Positions 43,311-56,156 of a stretch of 64,000 nucleotides of DNA are shown here, in pieces; the stretch's first letter is position 1; the number at the start of each line of letters is the position of its first letter. The stretch comes from Maylandia zebra (taxonomy: Eukaryota; Chordata; Actinopteri; Cichliformes; Cichlidae): positions 25,925,786-25,989,785 of the forward strand of contig NC_135176.1 of the NCBI RefSeq assembly GCF_041146795.1, in the 5' to 3' direction. Made by a program: the position numbers and the translations under genes. The notes beneath the pieces were generated by a model. It did no database searches. It was not told the origin of the DNA and saw only the letters and a program-made list of their open reading frames with translations.

Positions 43311-46180
43311 CCCCAAAACATCATGAGGTCCCCTAACCCATTTATGCCCTCAGCTTTAGAAAAAAAACAAAAAACAACTACGTATACACACTCACGCAGA
43401 TCGCCTCAACACACAATGCTCCAGCTATGATCTAATAAGAAATTCTGGGTAGTGTCTCTGTATAGTTCCAGTGTGCCTCTGGTCGGGCAAAATTCACCGC
43501 AGCTAATGGAGGTGAAAGCACATGGATCTCTTTTTTTCTTTTGTGTGTGTGTGTTATCCAGAATCTGCTCTGACTGTAAGCTCAATTTATTCAGCGTTTC
43601 CAGTGCACTAGTGCCGTACAAGATATGTTAAATAATGTTTGTTTTTTTAAGAAAGAAAGAAAGAAATGTAAACAATGGGTTATTCATTTATTTGATTTGT
43701 ATTATGAACATTACATACCAAGAATTCAAGTTAAGAAGTCAGTCTCGGATCAACCTTTTTGTGCAATATTGTGTTTTCCTCTATTACCAAGAAATGTGCT
43801 GTGTATTTAGTTTGTTTAGCATGCTTACCAATACGTATTATATAAACAGATAACCTGGTAACCAGAGAAGCTTAACCCTAAACCAAACACGACTTAAGGA
43901 AGAAACACTGGAACAAAAAGACCATTATAGCAATAAATATAAACAATCTGTTATATAATTTAATGCCCAGCCTGGCAGTTTCCATCACTCTTTTCTTCTG
44001 CCTCCTCCAGCCTAATGTTTTCGTTCTGTCTTCCTGGGTGATGCTGCAGGATGAGCTTTGCTTTGAAACTCAAACTGCAATGTGCAGTGCAAGATTTCCA
44101 GTCTGAATACTAAGCAGTTAAGTCAATACACACAAGAATCTTCTGTCTAATTATGTCGTTTCTGGCCCAGCGGTCCTCCTGTTCCCATTTGGAAGATTGT
44201 TAGTTTGATTGCTGCAATTTTCTTTAAGACAGACATCACAGACATAAATCTTTTTCCCCTGGTCAACACAGGCAAGGTTTTGCAATCCATTGCTTGAACA
44301 GGGAAGCGTGCCCTTAAAGCCCCCTGGCATTTTTTTTTTTTTTTTTAGTGAATGGTGTCCTTTCTTTCCCACCCCTTCCTCTGTAAGTGTCTGCCTGCTC
44401 AAACCATCGGCCCTTGACTTTGTCTGGCACTCCTGTGGTGAAACACTCTGCTCCCAATCTGTGTGAGCGGAGCAGCCAGTGTGCAGGCTCACTCCAGGCT
44501 CCGGACATCAAGATGATGATGATGATGATGATTAAGTACCATGTCCTTTCTTACTGTAAAGAGTTTTTAAGCCATTAGGTGATTACGTTTTTATGTTGGT
44601 GCACGAAAGTGTACAGTTATCATCTCGTGGGAACAGCTCGAGAGATTGGAGCTGTTTAATATTTACCATATATATACATATATAGAGAGATATAGATATA
44701 TATCTATATCTATATGGATATATAGATATAGATATATATATAGTGAATTGCTTAGTTATTCTGTTTTGAATGCTTGGTTATTTTTGGTAGTTGGTTAGTT
44801 TTGGTAAATGGTCTGACATTTATGTAGTGCTTTTCTAGTATTATAGTAAAATCCACATTGACTCTTCATACAAGTGAAGCACAGCTGGAGAAGCTGTTTT
44901 GTTTTTTTTTTCGTTTTTTTTGATTAATCCAAAACACTGCAGCAGAACAGCTCATAACTCCTGTTACAGTGCAGCCAAACAAACTTGCATTTAAACCCCA
45001 CCCAGAATAATCCACCGTACTTCCTCTACCTGCTCTTACAGCTTCCTGTTTGACCCCTGCATCTGCAGAAAACCAGTTCAGTTGTAGCAAAACCTCTAAA
45101 TAAAGAAACTCACCAGTCTCATGTGGGTGTGTTGTCCTTCCGTAGTTAATGATTTTAATTTTAATTTTGTAAATCTACTATGTTAGTTTACTAGTTTTAA
45201 TCGTGTAAGTTCGGGAGGCAGTTATTTAATGATTAGACTGAAATGAGAAATTCATGCAATCTTAATTGATGATGTTTATCAGCATCCCCTGCTGTATCAC
45301 ACAGTGTTCAACCAGAAAAATCTGCACCATCGATTAAACTAAATCAATATAAGTACCAAATAACAGAAAATACAAAGCTGTTATCACCCTGTTTAGACTT
45401 GCAGTCATTTCCAAGGGCTATCTCACCTTTTGCCCTATGACAGTTGGCTCTGAAACCCCACATGACCCATGGATAAGCAGCTAGGAGGATGGATGGATGT
45501 CACCATTATCTTTTGCATTACAACCAAAATGCTCTTTTCAAAGTACAACCCCGCATCTTAATCCATTGACTAAGTATATCTTTAGGATTTCAAATATTTT
45601 AAACCTTATATACTCAAAATTAAACCCAATAATTTTTAAAGTACATTCAAATCTCGGAGCGCTTAAAAGCCATGGCACATTAGTCTTTAAACCATCTTAT
45701 AATTTATCTTCCACCGCATCCCTTATCTGCTGTATACAAGCTCAAAACAAAGAATGGCACAGTGATGTGCAATCTGAGTATAACTGGCTTTAATAGTAAT
45801 GAGAAACCAGGGCCTGTGTTGACATTTCTTTAGTTATTGGAAGACATCAGAGATTTTTTCAACATGTTGAATTCAATATGTGGCACATGTTTGGCTAGAA
45901 AACAAAATGGTTAAATTAGGATTCTTGTTTACACTTTTACGGTTAGAGGTCTATAAGTTCTCACCTGAGCCTTGAGTCAGACAGTCCTATCAAGATAAAA
46001 ATGTGTTTGTTTTAGCAACAATATTTGGGGTTCCAACAGCCAAAGATTTCTGTTGGCTCGGTAAAAAAAACACAATGAAACATTTAACTTGACATTTACA
46101 GTTTTTTGTTTGTTGTCATTTAAAAGCTCACCTTACCGAATTAACAGGGATATCAGTTTTATGTCTCATGGCAGGTTATG
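43311..46180. other. Gene desert with microsatellites
   Basis: No recognisable exon. It holds a TG tract near 43545, a T run at about 44330-44346, an ATG/GAT triplet tract at 44512-44533, the palindromic TATAGA tract at 44667-44743, and at about 45440-45500 a short piece resembling the 3' end of an RTE-like LINE (GGATAAGCAGCTAGGAGGAT followed by GGATGGATG). Confidence 0.5.
44667..44743. repeat. AT-rich palindromic microsatellite
   Basis: An interrupted tract of TATA, TATAGA and ATATCTAT units that can pair with itself because the GATATA and TATATC halves are complementary. Low complexity; no gene function expected. Confidence 0.85.
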
Positions 46181-49100
46181 TGTACACAAACATTAAATCT
46201 TCAGTTCCACACACTAACGGGTGACAGCTGACACATGGCTTCTCCCTCCGCCCTCTCCCGTCTTGCTTTCCAGCCACTCCTCGGCGCCACGGATGACTGC
46301 AATAAAGATAAGTATGGAAAAAGGTGAGAGGCAGGAATATGACAAAGAGGCAGAGTTGATTTAAAATACAGCAGAGGAAAGATTTGGCAGAGGGGAATCA
46401 TCTTTCTTTCTGACTCCCCCCAGCTCCATTATTGGAGGGAAATGAAGGATTTTCGATCAGGGTTGGGATTTCTGCCCACTTCAAAGACCTTTTCTCACAA
46501 GTCTCTCGCTCTCTTTTCATTGTTATATAAAACAGACTTCATCTCTATGGGTGAGGGATGTTTGTGTGGCCCTCCACTTATGTCTGTCAACCAAGAACTA
46601 AAGAGATGAATATAGATTTTTTAGTGTATTATCAACCCACCCCGGTCTCTCTGACTCCAGTCCTTTTCTCTCACTTTAGTGCCGCGCGTGTTGAATCAAA
46701 ATCCTGTCTCAGGAATGTGCACTTTAGTTACTGACTACAATCTGGCAACGCTGATACTTTGGCAACTCCACTCAGGAGCCTAGTTCAGTCATCGCAGTAA
46801 ACTGATATGTTAGCCTGGCTAATGATCTGTCCACAGCAAGACTCTAATTATTTTTACTAAAAGCCTGAGGTCAAGGTGATATGTCTAGCTGTGGTCTTAC
46901 TTCCCAAACCATTCACTGCTAGTTTTTCAACAACACCCATACCGGCCAACCCCAAGAAAACTATGAAATCTCTTTGCCTAATGGCAAAAATTGAAATAGT
47001 TCTTAATTGATGGATAGTTTTATGCTGTAAATGAACTTTTACTGGTGAGGGATTGTTACTTTCAGAGTCTAGACAAAGCAACAACAGCTTTCATCTAATG
47101 GGCTTGATTTAGGCACACACCTTTACGTCAGTGAAGAGAGGTTACGGGTACCATAAAGACGCCTTTAACTCAAATACAATAATGCTACTAAAACCTTTAA
47201 TGTAATTTTACTTTACTTAATGCATGCAGTAATTGGTAGCATTAGCAGCCCACTCAGGCTACTATTCTCTGAAAGCTGAAGACTAAATCCAAAATCAGTT
47301 GAAACTCAGTCATTGTTGACCGTGTAACACGGCTGAGAGCTCTGCATAGATTCAGAATCCTGATTTAAAGTGATGCAGAAGCCCAAGGCAGCAGTAAACT
47401 TTATAAAGTCCGAATGTTTCTAAACCATTTTTGCCAGTCGTAGCTGAACATCCTGCATAAGCTTACCCCAGTTACCTATCAGGTCAAGTGGGGTAATAGA
47501 TGGTGTGATGACACACATTATGGGTAAATAATCAAATTAGTTACCATGTTTAATTTCACTAAAACCTTTGTATACATTCTTTTTTTCCCAGTCACCAGCA
47601 GACACTGACCCTCTCTGGTTGTTTTTCAAAATCCTTTCACTTTCTGATTTTACAAGAAGACACTTATAACATCAGCACTTTATTAGGCATGTAATCATCA
47701 ATAGTTTCTCTGGCTATTCTTCACTATAAGTATAGTAATACAAGTATAAACCATTAATGACACCACTACCTTACTGTTAACTGATCAATCATACATTTCA
47801 TGGTTGTTTATTGATTTTTAAGATGCCTTAGACTGCCTCAAGCTTGTCAGAATTACTTCTCAGTTTAATCTCTCTCTTTCTTTCTGGCTGGTGTTTTCCT
47901 CATGGCTCTCCAGTCCTGGTTTGGTTGATAACTCAGGCAGAGATACTGAGAAATCTGATACTGGAGACGGATGTTTAATCTCTGTGGCAGCCTTCGTGTG
48001 TGGCTTTTCTGCACCAAGCTGGAGTCTGGCTGGACAGAGGCTCTGTTTTCTGTATATTTTTGATTGATTCTACACATCTCACCTCATACTACTAATAAAA
48101 AAATGCAAACTATTTCTACTGCTACTCCTCGCAGTGATTTAAGTTGTAGCTATGTTCAAAAACTAGTGAAGTGTCTCACGAGTAGGCAAAGAAATGATTA
48201 AACGAAGACTGAAAAGCAGGTTAGATGCATTCGATTATTTCAAAAAGCTTTTACAGAGATGCCTAACTTTCCTTGTTGCCTCCTGGCAAAAAGTTCACGA
48301 GCTCCAGTCAAAGTTGAGTTATGAGAGCACATGCTTTGTTGGGCTGCCTGCACAGAGGGGGGGCTGTGAACTAGAGGGGATAGCAAAAACCTCAGGCATG
48401 TTATGCTCTTCTGATGGAGCTCCCCTCTCGTGGCAGGTGAAAAGAAGTGGGCTGTCCATACCATCTGTCATACATGTAGCACATGCCTGTACACACCCTT
48501 CCCCGGACAACAGAAGTGATAGTAAAATGACTGCAGAGCAAAGGGAATTGGGCTCTAAATTAGAAGAAGAAAAAAGTTCATGAACGGACATTGCAGATAT
48601 TTAACTGAGGCTCAACTGGATTTAACACTGTTTTTGATAAATGAAAGATATAGCAAGCTTTAATATAAAGCCACATTCTCTGAAAAGGGAAGATGATATA
48701 TATGTTGATATACTAACATACAGGTAATCACCATTTACTTCCTGTTTTCTGCCAACACTGGTTCCTTTAAACATGTTAAATTATTCCTAGACCTCAAACA
48801 AATAGTTTCTCTTTTTAAGCACATAAACAAGATTCCCCAATCTTAACAAAGTAGATCTATTTACACACAGCAACCACAGTATCTCTTTTTTAAAGGCTAC
48901 ATTTAACTAACCGTCAACCACAGCACCAACACATCAAAACACAGTTTTAATTTTAAAAAGCTGACTTTGTTCAAACTTTGGAACTATGTCATTCTGTATG
49001 CATGCCATGGTCATAAATGAGCTAACATTTAACAGAACAGGAGTTATAATAATATTGCATTTGTAATTTCAAGAGAGAGTAATAATAGTTTCTTGAAAGC

Positions 49101-49830
49101 AAAGATGAGGAAATGCACATGCTTTAAAGCATGAGTCAGGTACATGATGCTTGTTGTGTCTACACTAAAGTTATCAGATCATCTAGCTGAAGGTCTCCAA
49201 AACATTCATGGGGAAAACCATTACATCCTCCTTCTTCCCACTGGATTTACACAGATGTGCTGGCAAAAAGTTTATATATAGTTTATATCTGGTACCAAGT
49301 GGAGCAGGCACCCCTTTAGCCTCTGCTCTGTTCCCCTTCCAATCACTTTATTTCTGCAAAAGAAAAGCTGCAAGTATAGCAATACAAACTATGTAAACAT
49401 CACAATTTAGTTCTCCAGACATTTTTTTCTGTTGTTGGACAATGCGAAAATTTAAAATAATGACTCTAAGACAACTGCATCAGTGAGCCCAATAATCACA
49501 ACACTATTTAGTGCTGCATAGAGTCATCAGATGCCAGAAATGTCACAGATAATGGCAACAGCTGTCGCTGATTGTGGCTATTTCTGTATTCAAAGTAAGT
49601 GATAAAAGACAGGGCTTTTAAGATGACCACTACACAGCACCAGATTGTGTCTGAGAAGGTATGTGTCACCATGTTTGTAAAGGTGTTTTACTCCTTACCA
49701 ACACTGCAGTGTTAAACTGATGGTTTCAGACATCTCACTTTGTTATGCACTAACAAGCATTTAAAAGTCTAGAAATTTTAAATGTAAAAACTTTTGCATA
49801 ATTTTGGATCACAGCTCAAAATGTGAAGCG
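46181..49830. other. Gene desert, no gene seen
   Basis: No recognisable exon. The stretch 46200-46450 is less AT-rich than its surroundings and might be a control element, but no specific motif stands out. The overlapping frames of 70-130 codons at 48194-48591 lie on opposite strands, have no domain, and are not called. Confidence 0.5.
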
Positions 49831-50200
49831 GTTGAATATGAGCACAATTTGGTACAAAGCTAAAATTGATGGAAAAACACATGCAGGTTGGGTAAGTGCT
49901 GACTAAACATAAAGAGACACAGCCTGCAGGGATATAAAGGAAAGACATGGTGTGACTGGCTGGTTTTGAAGCCATCTGCAGTCAAATTCATGCAAATAAA
50001 GCAAAACATTTATTTCACTTTCTATCTGAATACAGTGTTTTGAAGCAACTCTCATGCATCTCAAAGTACGATAAATTATTAAATAAATTCTCTTAAAGTT
50101 TTCAGCTGAAATACTGTTGCAAGGCTTCTACCTCAAAGGGAGGTCTAAGCTTATATTCATCAGTAATGCGGGTAACTAGGTCAGACTGAGGTGGAAGAAG
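49830..50200. repeat. Diverged tandem duplication, left copy
   Basis: This segment pairs with 51110-51430. Shared phrases in the same order include GCTGACTAAACAT, AAATAAAGCAAAACATT, TTAAAGTTTTC, TGTTGCAAGG or TGCTGCAAGG, and TAGGTCAGACTGAGGT. Divergence is considerable, so the duplication is old. No coding content. Confidence 0.75.
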
Positions 50201-51109
50201 ACGAGAGATACCGAGCCTCTGGTATTAACAAAGGAGAAAATGTGTGGGCCGAGAGTTGGGGGAAAAAAACTCCCTTTTTAGAGAAGCCTGGTGAGAATCA
50301 TTTCAGGAGTAAGGGGTAGGTACATGTGAGAAAGATTTCCTACAGAAAAGCTGGCTTCTATTCAAACCAAATATTTTCTGATGTGAGGCGCAATATACAC
50401 TTTTACACTGCATGCAGCTGCTGCTATGCCCTTTTCAGCATGAAGCATTAGGTTTATTTTGAGTTGACAACGCTGACTGAGTAATGACTCATATAAGTGT
50501 AACCCCAGTGCAAAATCAAGAAATAGGTGTTTGTCAGACTAGATTGTTTATTCTTTGAGTTCAAATATACTGACCTTTAATGCAGCCCCCCTGTTCTTGC
50601 ACTATCCAAAAGTATCCAAAATACTTTCTTCTGATTGGCTGCCCTTTGTGTGGCTTCCAAAAATAGGATAGTTTGTGAGCACTGACTGGTGTAAATCTAC
50701 TAAAAAATCATTTTAGTGAATACATTTTTGAATAATTTTTTTTTAAAATCTATGTACTTTTTCAAACAGCTGTTAAATTCATGATTCAGAATATTAAAGT
50801 GGATGGCACCAAAAACCAGCAGCAACTAAGGTTACAACAGGAAATCTTAGAGTGATGAACTGAGCGTTAACGTTCCTCTGCACCTGTCCAAACCTTCCCA
50901 GTCTTGTCTAGCTAATCCAGTTTATTTTAAAAAATGCAGTCATACAATTAAGTGTGTAACATGTAAAATTCATGCTTAAATGAAGCAGAACATCTGTTTG
51001 CATTTGTTTTGAATGGTCAGATGATTTATGACTGGATTGATCAATATAAAGCAACAAAACATTCATTTTTTTGTAATTATTGCTATAACATCACTACAGA
51101 CAAGTCATA
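50201..51109. other. Spacer between the two diverged repeats
   Basis: AT-rich sequence with no recognisable gene or repeat. Confidence 0.5.
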
Positions 51110-51430
51110 GTGTAACAGTTTCACAATAAAAGTCTCAAATGTGAGCAAAGTAGGTGTAGGTTGAGTCAGTTTGCTGACTAAACATGCAGAGAAACAGCCT
51201 GAAGGGATTTTAAAGAGACAAACACCTTCCCACAGCACTCCATACAGCAGCCAAATCCATGTAAATAAAGCAAAACATTGTTTAGTGTTAGGAATCTTGT
51301 ATGTAAGTATGGCAAATTATTAAAGAATTCATTCAAAGTTTTCGGCTACAATGCTGCTGCAAGGTTTTATACCTTAAAGGAAGGTCGTATTTATCAGTAA
51401 CATAGTTAATTAGGTCAGACTGAGGTAGAA
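51110..51430. repeat. Diverged tandem duplication, right copy
   Basis: The partner of 49830-50200, in the same orientation and about 1.28 kb away, with the same order of shared phrases. The minus- and plus-strand open frames just after it (51415-51718) show no domain. Confidence 0.75.
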
Positions 51431-53169
51431 AGAGTGCGCCGATCACTGGCATGCTTGGAAGCTCTTTCTGTTTTACCTATAGGGTTTTTAAGTGTTTTGT
51501 GCAAAGTGGCTTTTGTTTCCAGGCCTAATGCCTGCATCGTGCCCATAGCTGTAATTTCACTTATGATGGGGGTCGAACAACTGGGTGACCAACTCCAGGA
51601 AACTTTTCTGCTGCAGCTGTTAGCCAAGGTGACCCCACATGCAGCGATTAAAAACACTGGGAGCTGCTGTATTGGAAGCAGTCCAGTGTGTCTAAACTTT
51701 GCTCAGTTTGCACACTGAAACTCGCAAAACTAAATATATGTTGATGAAACTTAGAGTGATGATACATTTGTTAACCTCCATCAAGCAAAAAATATTTAAA
51801 TACAGGATTCATTCAATAATTCAAGGTGAGGAAGACATATGAGCAAAACTGTTTGACATAAAGATAGAAAAGTCTTTTTTACCAGGTGTCTTAGTATTAA
51901 CCCCCTTTTATGGGTTATGTGATTTTTGGACAAAACTCCAAAGTTCTAAGACTTGAGTAAGGTAGACCCACATGTCCCTCCGTCTGAAGACAAAAGACAA
52001 ACAGGTGAAAAAGACTACATACCTAGACAGGTGTCTGACAACCATGCATAGATGCAATAATCAGTAAATTCACTGTGTCTTTGACTAATTATGAGCATAT
52101 ATTCTACTCAGCAGTGGATAACTGGAATAACCTTGAAAAGCTTTTGATTTAAAGGGACTGTTTTTTAGTAGTAAAGTCGTAAAAGCTGGTTCCAGAATTG
52201 CAGTTTTACATTAGCAGCTGCTGCATGAGTAACTCAGAGATTAAAGAAGATAGGGGTTTTCAACTAGCTGCTGCCTCGGACATCAGTAACAAGCAAGCAA
52301 ACACTAAGTGTCTGTCTCTGAAATCACAGTCTAGTGTTAACACTTTTATCTATCTGAGGTGAAAACAACACATCATTGAATTCAAACTGCACCACAAGGT
52401 GGTTTGAACCTTCAAATTTGCTTTACTGATAGAATGTAAATCAGATGTTTCCATGTACTGTGGAAGAGGTCCCTCCCAGTGTAGGCAAATTTAGTTTAGG
52501 TCAAAGATTTCAAACAGAGGAAAAAGTAACATAGTTCATTAATGAACCGAGGCCATTCAAAACATGTGAGAGCCCAGAAGAGCTTATGTCTATGTTGGCT
52601 TCGTACCTTCCTAAACATAGTTTGCTCCATATCCTTTTTACTGTATCTAAGAGTGACAATTTGTATCTTTCATCCGTGTTATAAATGGTGTATAGTGATG
52701 ACAAGTTAGAGAAAATAAAGTGTCTTTGCAAGGTGCTGAGCTACTATTTGCCAAAACAAATAGTGGTGTGCTGGAACAATCTGGAAGATTGTTCCTTCAG
52801 AATACATTTCCCCATTGGATGTTCTAATGATGGAAGTGGACAATGCCAGGGTTATGGATGGGCCTCGGGAGTCCAGGCCAGCCCAGTGAGGTCACTGTCA
52901 TCCTCAGATGAATTCTTCTGATACACTTTGACTATAAATTACACTAATTCATGCAGTTCGGCAATGAAAAACTTAAACACTCAGAGTGTTAAGTTTGAAA
53001 TTTAAGGGCTAAGTTATTGCAGTTTAGTAGTTTACAGTGCTTCTTCTAAAATTGTGGTGGGCAGCATGACTAAAGAGGACACTAAATGGATGGCTTTGTG
53101 CAGAAAAACAAATAAAAACTATAAGTGGAAATGTGATCACAGGTAAAAAGCCATTTTAAACAGATGGGC
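51431..53169. other. Gene desert, no gene seen
   Basis: No recognisable exon. A 23-base palindrome with SOX-like half sites lies at 52773-52795. Confidence 0.5.
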
Positions 53170-54560
53170 TTTAAAGTTGAAATTCCAAAGGTGGCGGTTA
53201 ATCAATATATCTGATATTGGAAAATAAGCCGGGGAGCGGGCCAACTAAAAGCTCTGAACCCCTTGATTGTGAGACAAGCAGAGGGAACAGTCAGGTGTAG
53301 GAAGGAAGAAGATCTTAGAGTACAAGAGGAAGTGACAACATGGAGAAGGTCAGACAGATATGGAGGGGTGATGGCCTTGAATACCAGTAGGAGAATTTTG
53401 AAGTTGATGTGGAATTTCAGTGGGAGCCAGTGAAGCCGGAACAGGAGTGATGTGGCATGTAGAGTGGTGCTAGTGATAATACGGGCAGCTGAATTCTGGA
53501 CCAGCTGAATCTTATGAAGGGATTTGTGAGTAAGGCCAAAGAAGAGGGAACTGTAGTAATCCAGGCGAAAAGTAACAATGATAGAAGTAGTATGGGGAGG
53601 GAGGGAGGGAGGGAGGGGTGAAGGTGGCTGATGTTACATAGATACAAATATGCCGACCAGGTAATATAATTACTGTCAACAATGGCACTCACACTCTTAA
53701 CCTGTGAGGAGAGGAACACAGAGGAATTCTTAATGACTAAGGAAAAACGGTCAATTTTGGATACTGCTGAAACCAATGAGGAGAACCTCAGTTTTGTCAG
53801 TGTTTAATTTGAAATTTTTTTGAAGATGACTGAGATTTTACTTCAGATATGTTGTTGATGAGAGAGTGTGGAGGCAAAGTGGATGTAAGTCTGGTACTGA
53901 GGTAGAGCTGGGTGTCATCTGCACAGGAGCGGAAATTGATGTTGTATTTATGGAAGATATTGCCAAGGGGAAGAAGATAAACGATAAAAAGGAAGGGGCC
54001 CAGGACAAAGCCCTGAATTTCCAAAGGTGGTGGTTAATCAATATTTATGACCCAAATAGGTAGGATTTAAACCAGTCACGTAGAGTGTGAGTGATACCAA
54101 TGGAAGATAATCTTTTGAGAAGGGTGATATGACTGATAGTGTCAAAGGCCGCACTGAAGTCAAGAAGGATGAGAATAGACTGAATAAACTGAAATCTGCT
54201 GCCATGTAATTGGTAATTTTTGTAAGTGCAGTCACTGAATTATGAACAAAGCAAAAACCAGACTGAAATTGTTCACACAACATGTTATGAGATAAAAGTG
54301 AATGAAGTTGAATAGCAAAAAGAATTTTGGAAATGAAAAGTTGATTAGAAAGGAAGTTGGTAGGATCAGCACCAGTTTTTTTTTTTTCAGAATCCGGTTT
54401 ATTGCAGCAGTTTTGACAGAGATGAGAGGGACCAGAGAGAGGAGGCAACTTCTAAAGAGGACTAGATGAGGGTCCAGGTTACAAGTAGATGTCTTGTAGT
54501 TACGAATCAGGTCTGAAATATCTGAGGAGTTGGGGAGCTTGAAAGAAGGGAAGTATGTTC
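53170..54560 (-). mobile_element. Degenerate LINE with reverse transcriptase remnant
   Basis: On the minus strand, pieces in order are LFISKILFAIQLHSLLSHN, CEQFQSGFCFVHNSVTALTK (about 54360-54200), then [17 protein letters not shown] and [14 protein letters not shown] (about 54000-53880). These match the fingers and palm of a non-LTR retrotransposon reverse transcriptase. The catalytic box reads CADD instead of YADD. The C-terminal part follows in broken frames toward 53300. A GGGA tract (about 53595-53618) interrupts it. Frameshifts and stops make it dead. Confidence 0.78.
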
Positions 54561-55890
54561 AGATGAGATAGTTGAGGAATACAGAACAATATTCTGATGA
54601 ATCTTCTGAATATTTCAATTAAAGAAAGGCATAATATAATTACACAAAACTTCTGCACTTAAAGAAATTTTATCTCCTGTTTGTCTTCTTTGCATTCTGT
54701 GTTGTATCTTCAATCTAAGACAAATATTTTGACATTTTTTTTAACTGTGAAGGCATTTCTCTGTGAGTGTCCTATGCATATATTATTGTAAATATGCACT
54801 TTTTGTGTTGTTGTTTATATTTTGAAAAGCAAGGTGACTAGAGGCAAATGTCCTTGTCAAAGTTGATTGCACATCCAGTTCATAAGGTCTGCTGCCAACC
54901 GTGTAGGTGGATAGTGCTGTCTAAACTGTAATCTCCCATAAGTGTGTTGATAATTTGAACTCTGGTGACTGTGAAAATCCTCATCCTTCCTGTGGGCACT
55001 GTATCTCTAATTACAATAAAAAGATTTCCCCTTGCAGAGTAAAACAGCTTTGTTTTTATTTGGAGTGGCACTTCTTCCTTGAAAAGGCAAAGGGAGCCAA
55101 ACCATACCAGCCAAATGTCCTCCACATCTTAACAGAGCCATCTGGTTCTTCAGATGCACAAGTCAAGGGTTGAGGTTTTCCTCTAACCCTGAATATTTTT
55201 TAAAATCACTGTCCGGCTTAAAAACAGGCTTCGCTGGCCTCTCAGTAGTCTTAAGTTTGGCACACTCATCTCAGCAGTCTTAACCATCAGAAAACACAAC
55301 AGAAAAAACCAAACAAACCTCCATCTATAAAGCTTTTTAATTAATACACGTCAGCTTATTTTAATTTTACAATCTGCACATAATGTGATAAGTCAGAGGC
55401 TAAGATATAGTGTAATCTAGTTCATATGAGAGCATTTTATTCCCCCTTTACACGTATTTCCTGTATGTAGGCTATTAAACAAGATATATAATCTTAATTG
55501 GTAAGCTTCATAAATGCTGGTAGGCATATTTTTGTTAAGCTGTCATTCAGAATTTATACTAAACGAGGCTAACTGCCTGCTGGCTCTAGATATGTGGCAT
55601 CACTCTCATCTGGACAGCTTATTAGCATATTTTACAAAAATCTACAGCCCGGTAGCTCCTAAATTAAATTTCAGACTCCTGTATAAATAAACTTTTAACC
55701 TTGATCTAGCATTAGCGCAAAGTTAAACTGAATACAGCCAACAGGCCATGCGATTTGGCCTCAAAGGTGCGGAGGCGTGATAAGGTGGGCATATTAAACA
55801 GTGACCTTGAGGACTTTCCACCAAGAAGGAATCTATGCAGCGTGAATTTGCAGCAGAAGAAAACACCGATAAGCTCTGTGCCTCTGCCAC
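54561..55890. other. Gene desert, no gene seen
   Basis: AT-rich sequence without a recognisable exon, leading to the promoter region of the gene that starts at 56093. Confidence 0.5.
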
Positions 55891-55899
55891 ACACGTTAA

Positions 55900-56092
55900 G
55901 GCCCCACAATACGAGATCCCAGCCGCACTGAGACTTTAATTGAACTCCCTCCCCTCCCCTCTCTTCTCCTCCACCCTCCCCCCGTCCTCTCTCCTCTTCT
56001 CTCCTCCGTCTCCAGCGGGCAGCTAACTTCTCGTCGACGCACCACTTGGCTTCAGTTTGTTTTGGAGTGGATACGGACAAGCAGCAAAAGAC
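55900..56092 (+). promoter_or_regulatory. Probable promoter and 5' leader of the gene at 56093
   Basis: A strong pyrimidine-rich tract of CTCC and CCTCC units runs from about 55946 to 56015. Such CT/GA tracts often lie at TATA-less promoters of developmentally regulated genes. The local GC content is clearly higher than in the preceding desert. The start context AAAGACATGG has a purine at -3 and G at +4. No TATA box is evident in the last 100 bases. Confidence 0.4.
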
Positions 56093-56156
56093 ATGGCTTT
56101 CCTTCGTAGAGCGTTTCTGCTGCTGTTTCTTCAGGTCTGCCTGTTGCACGTGAGCG
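56093..56156 (+). CDS. First coding exon (signal peptide) of an unidentified protein
   Basis: The ATG at 56093 opens a frame MAFLRRAFLLLFLQVCLLHV followed by SG, with two arginines and then a leucine-rich core, the form of a cleavable signal peptide. The exon closes after 64 bases at a good donor, GCG|GTAAGT-like (GGTAAGTTAAAA), in phase 1, as is usual for signal exons of extracellular proteins. The product is therefore probably secreted or a type I membrane protein. No further exon could be recognised in the remaining 7.8 kb, which would then be a long first intron. The peptide is too short and too generic to name the gene. An unspliced read-through frame extends to 56371. Confidence 0.55.

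Noticed and set aside
48194..48591. Overlapping frames of 90-129 codons on both strands
   Set aside because: No domain, no exon borders, and opposite-strand overlap indicate chance openness.
55712..56149. 145-codon minus-strand frame over the 56-kb promoter
   Set aside because: Its middle (RRRREEERGRGEGGGEERGG) is just the translated complement of the CT-rich tract.
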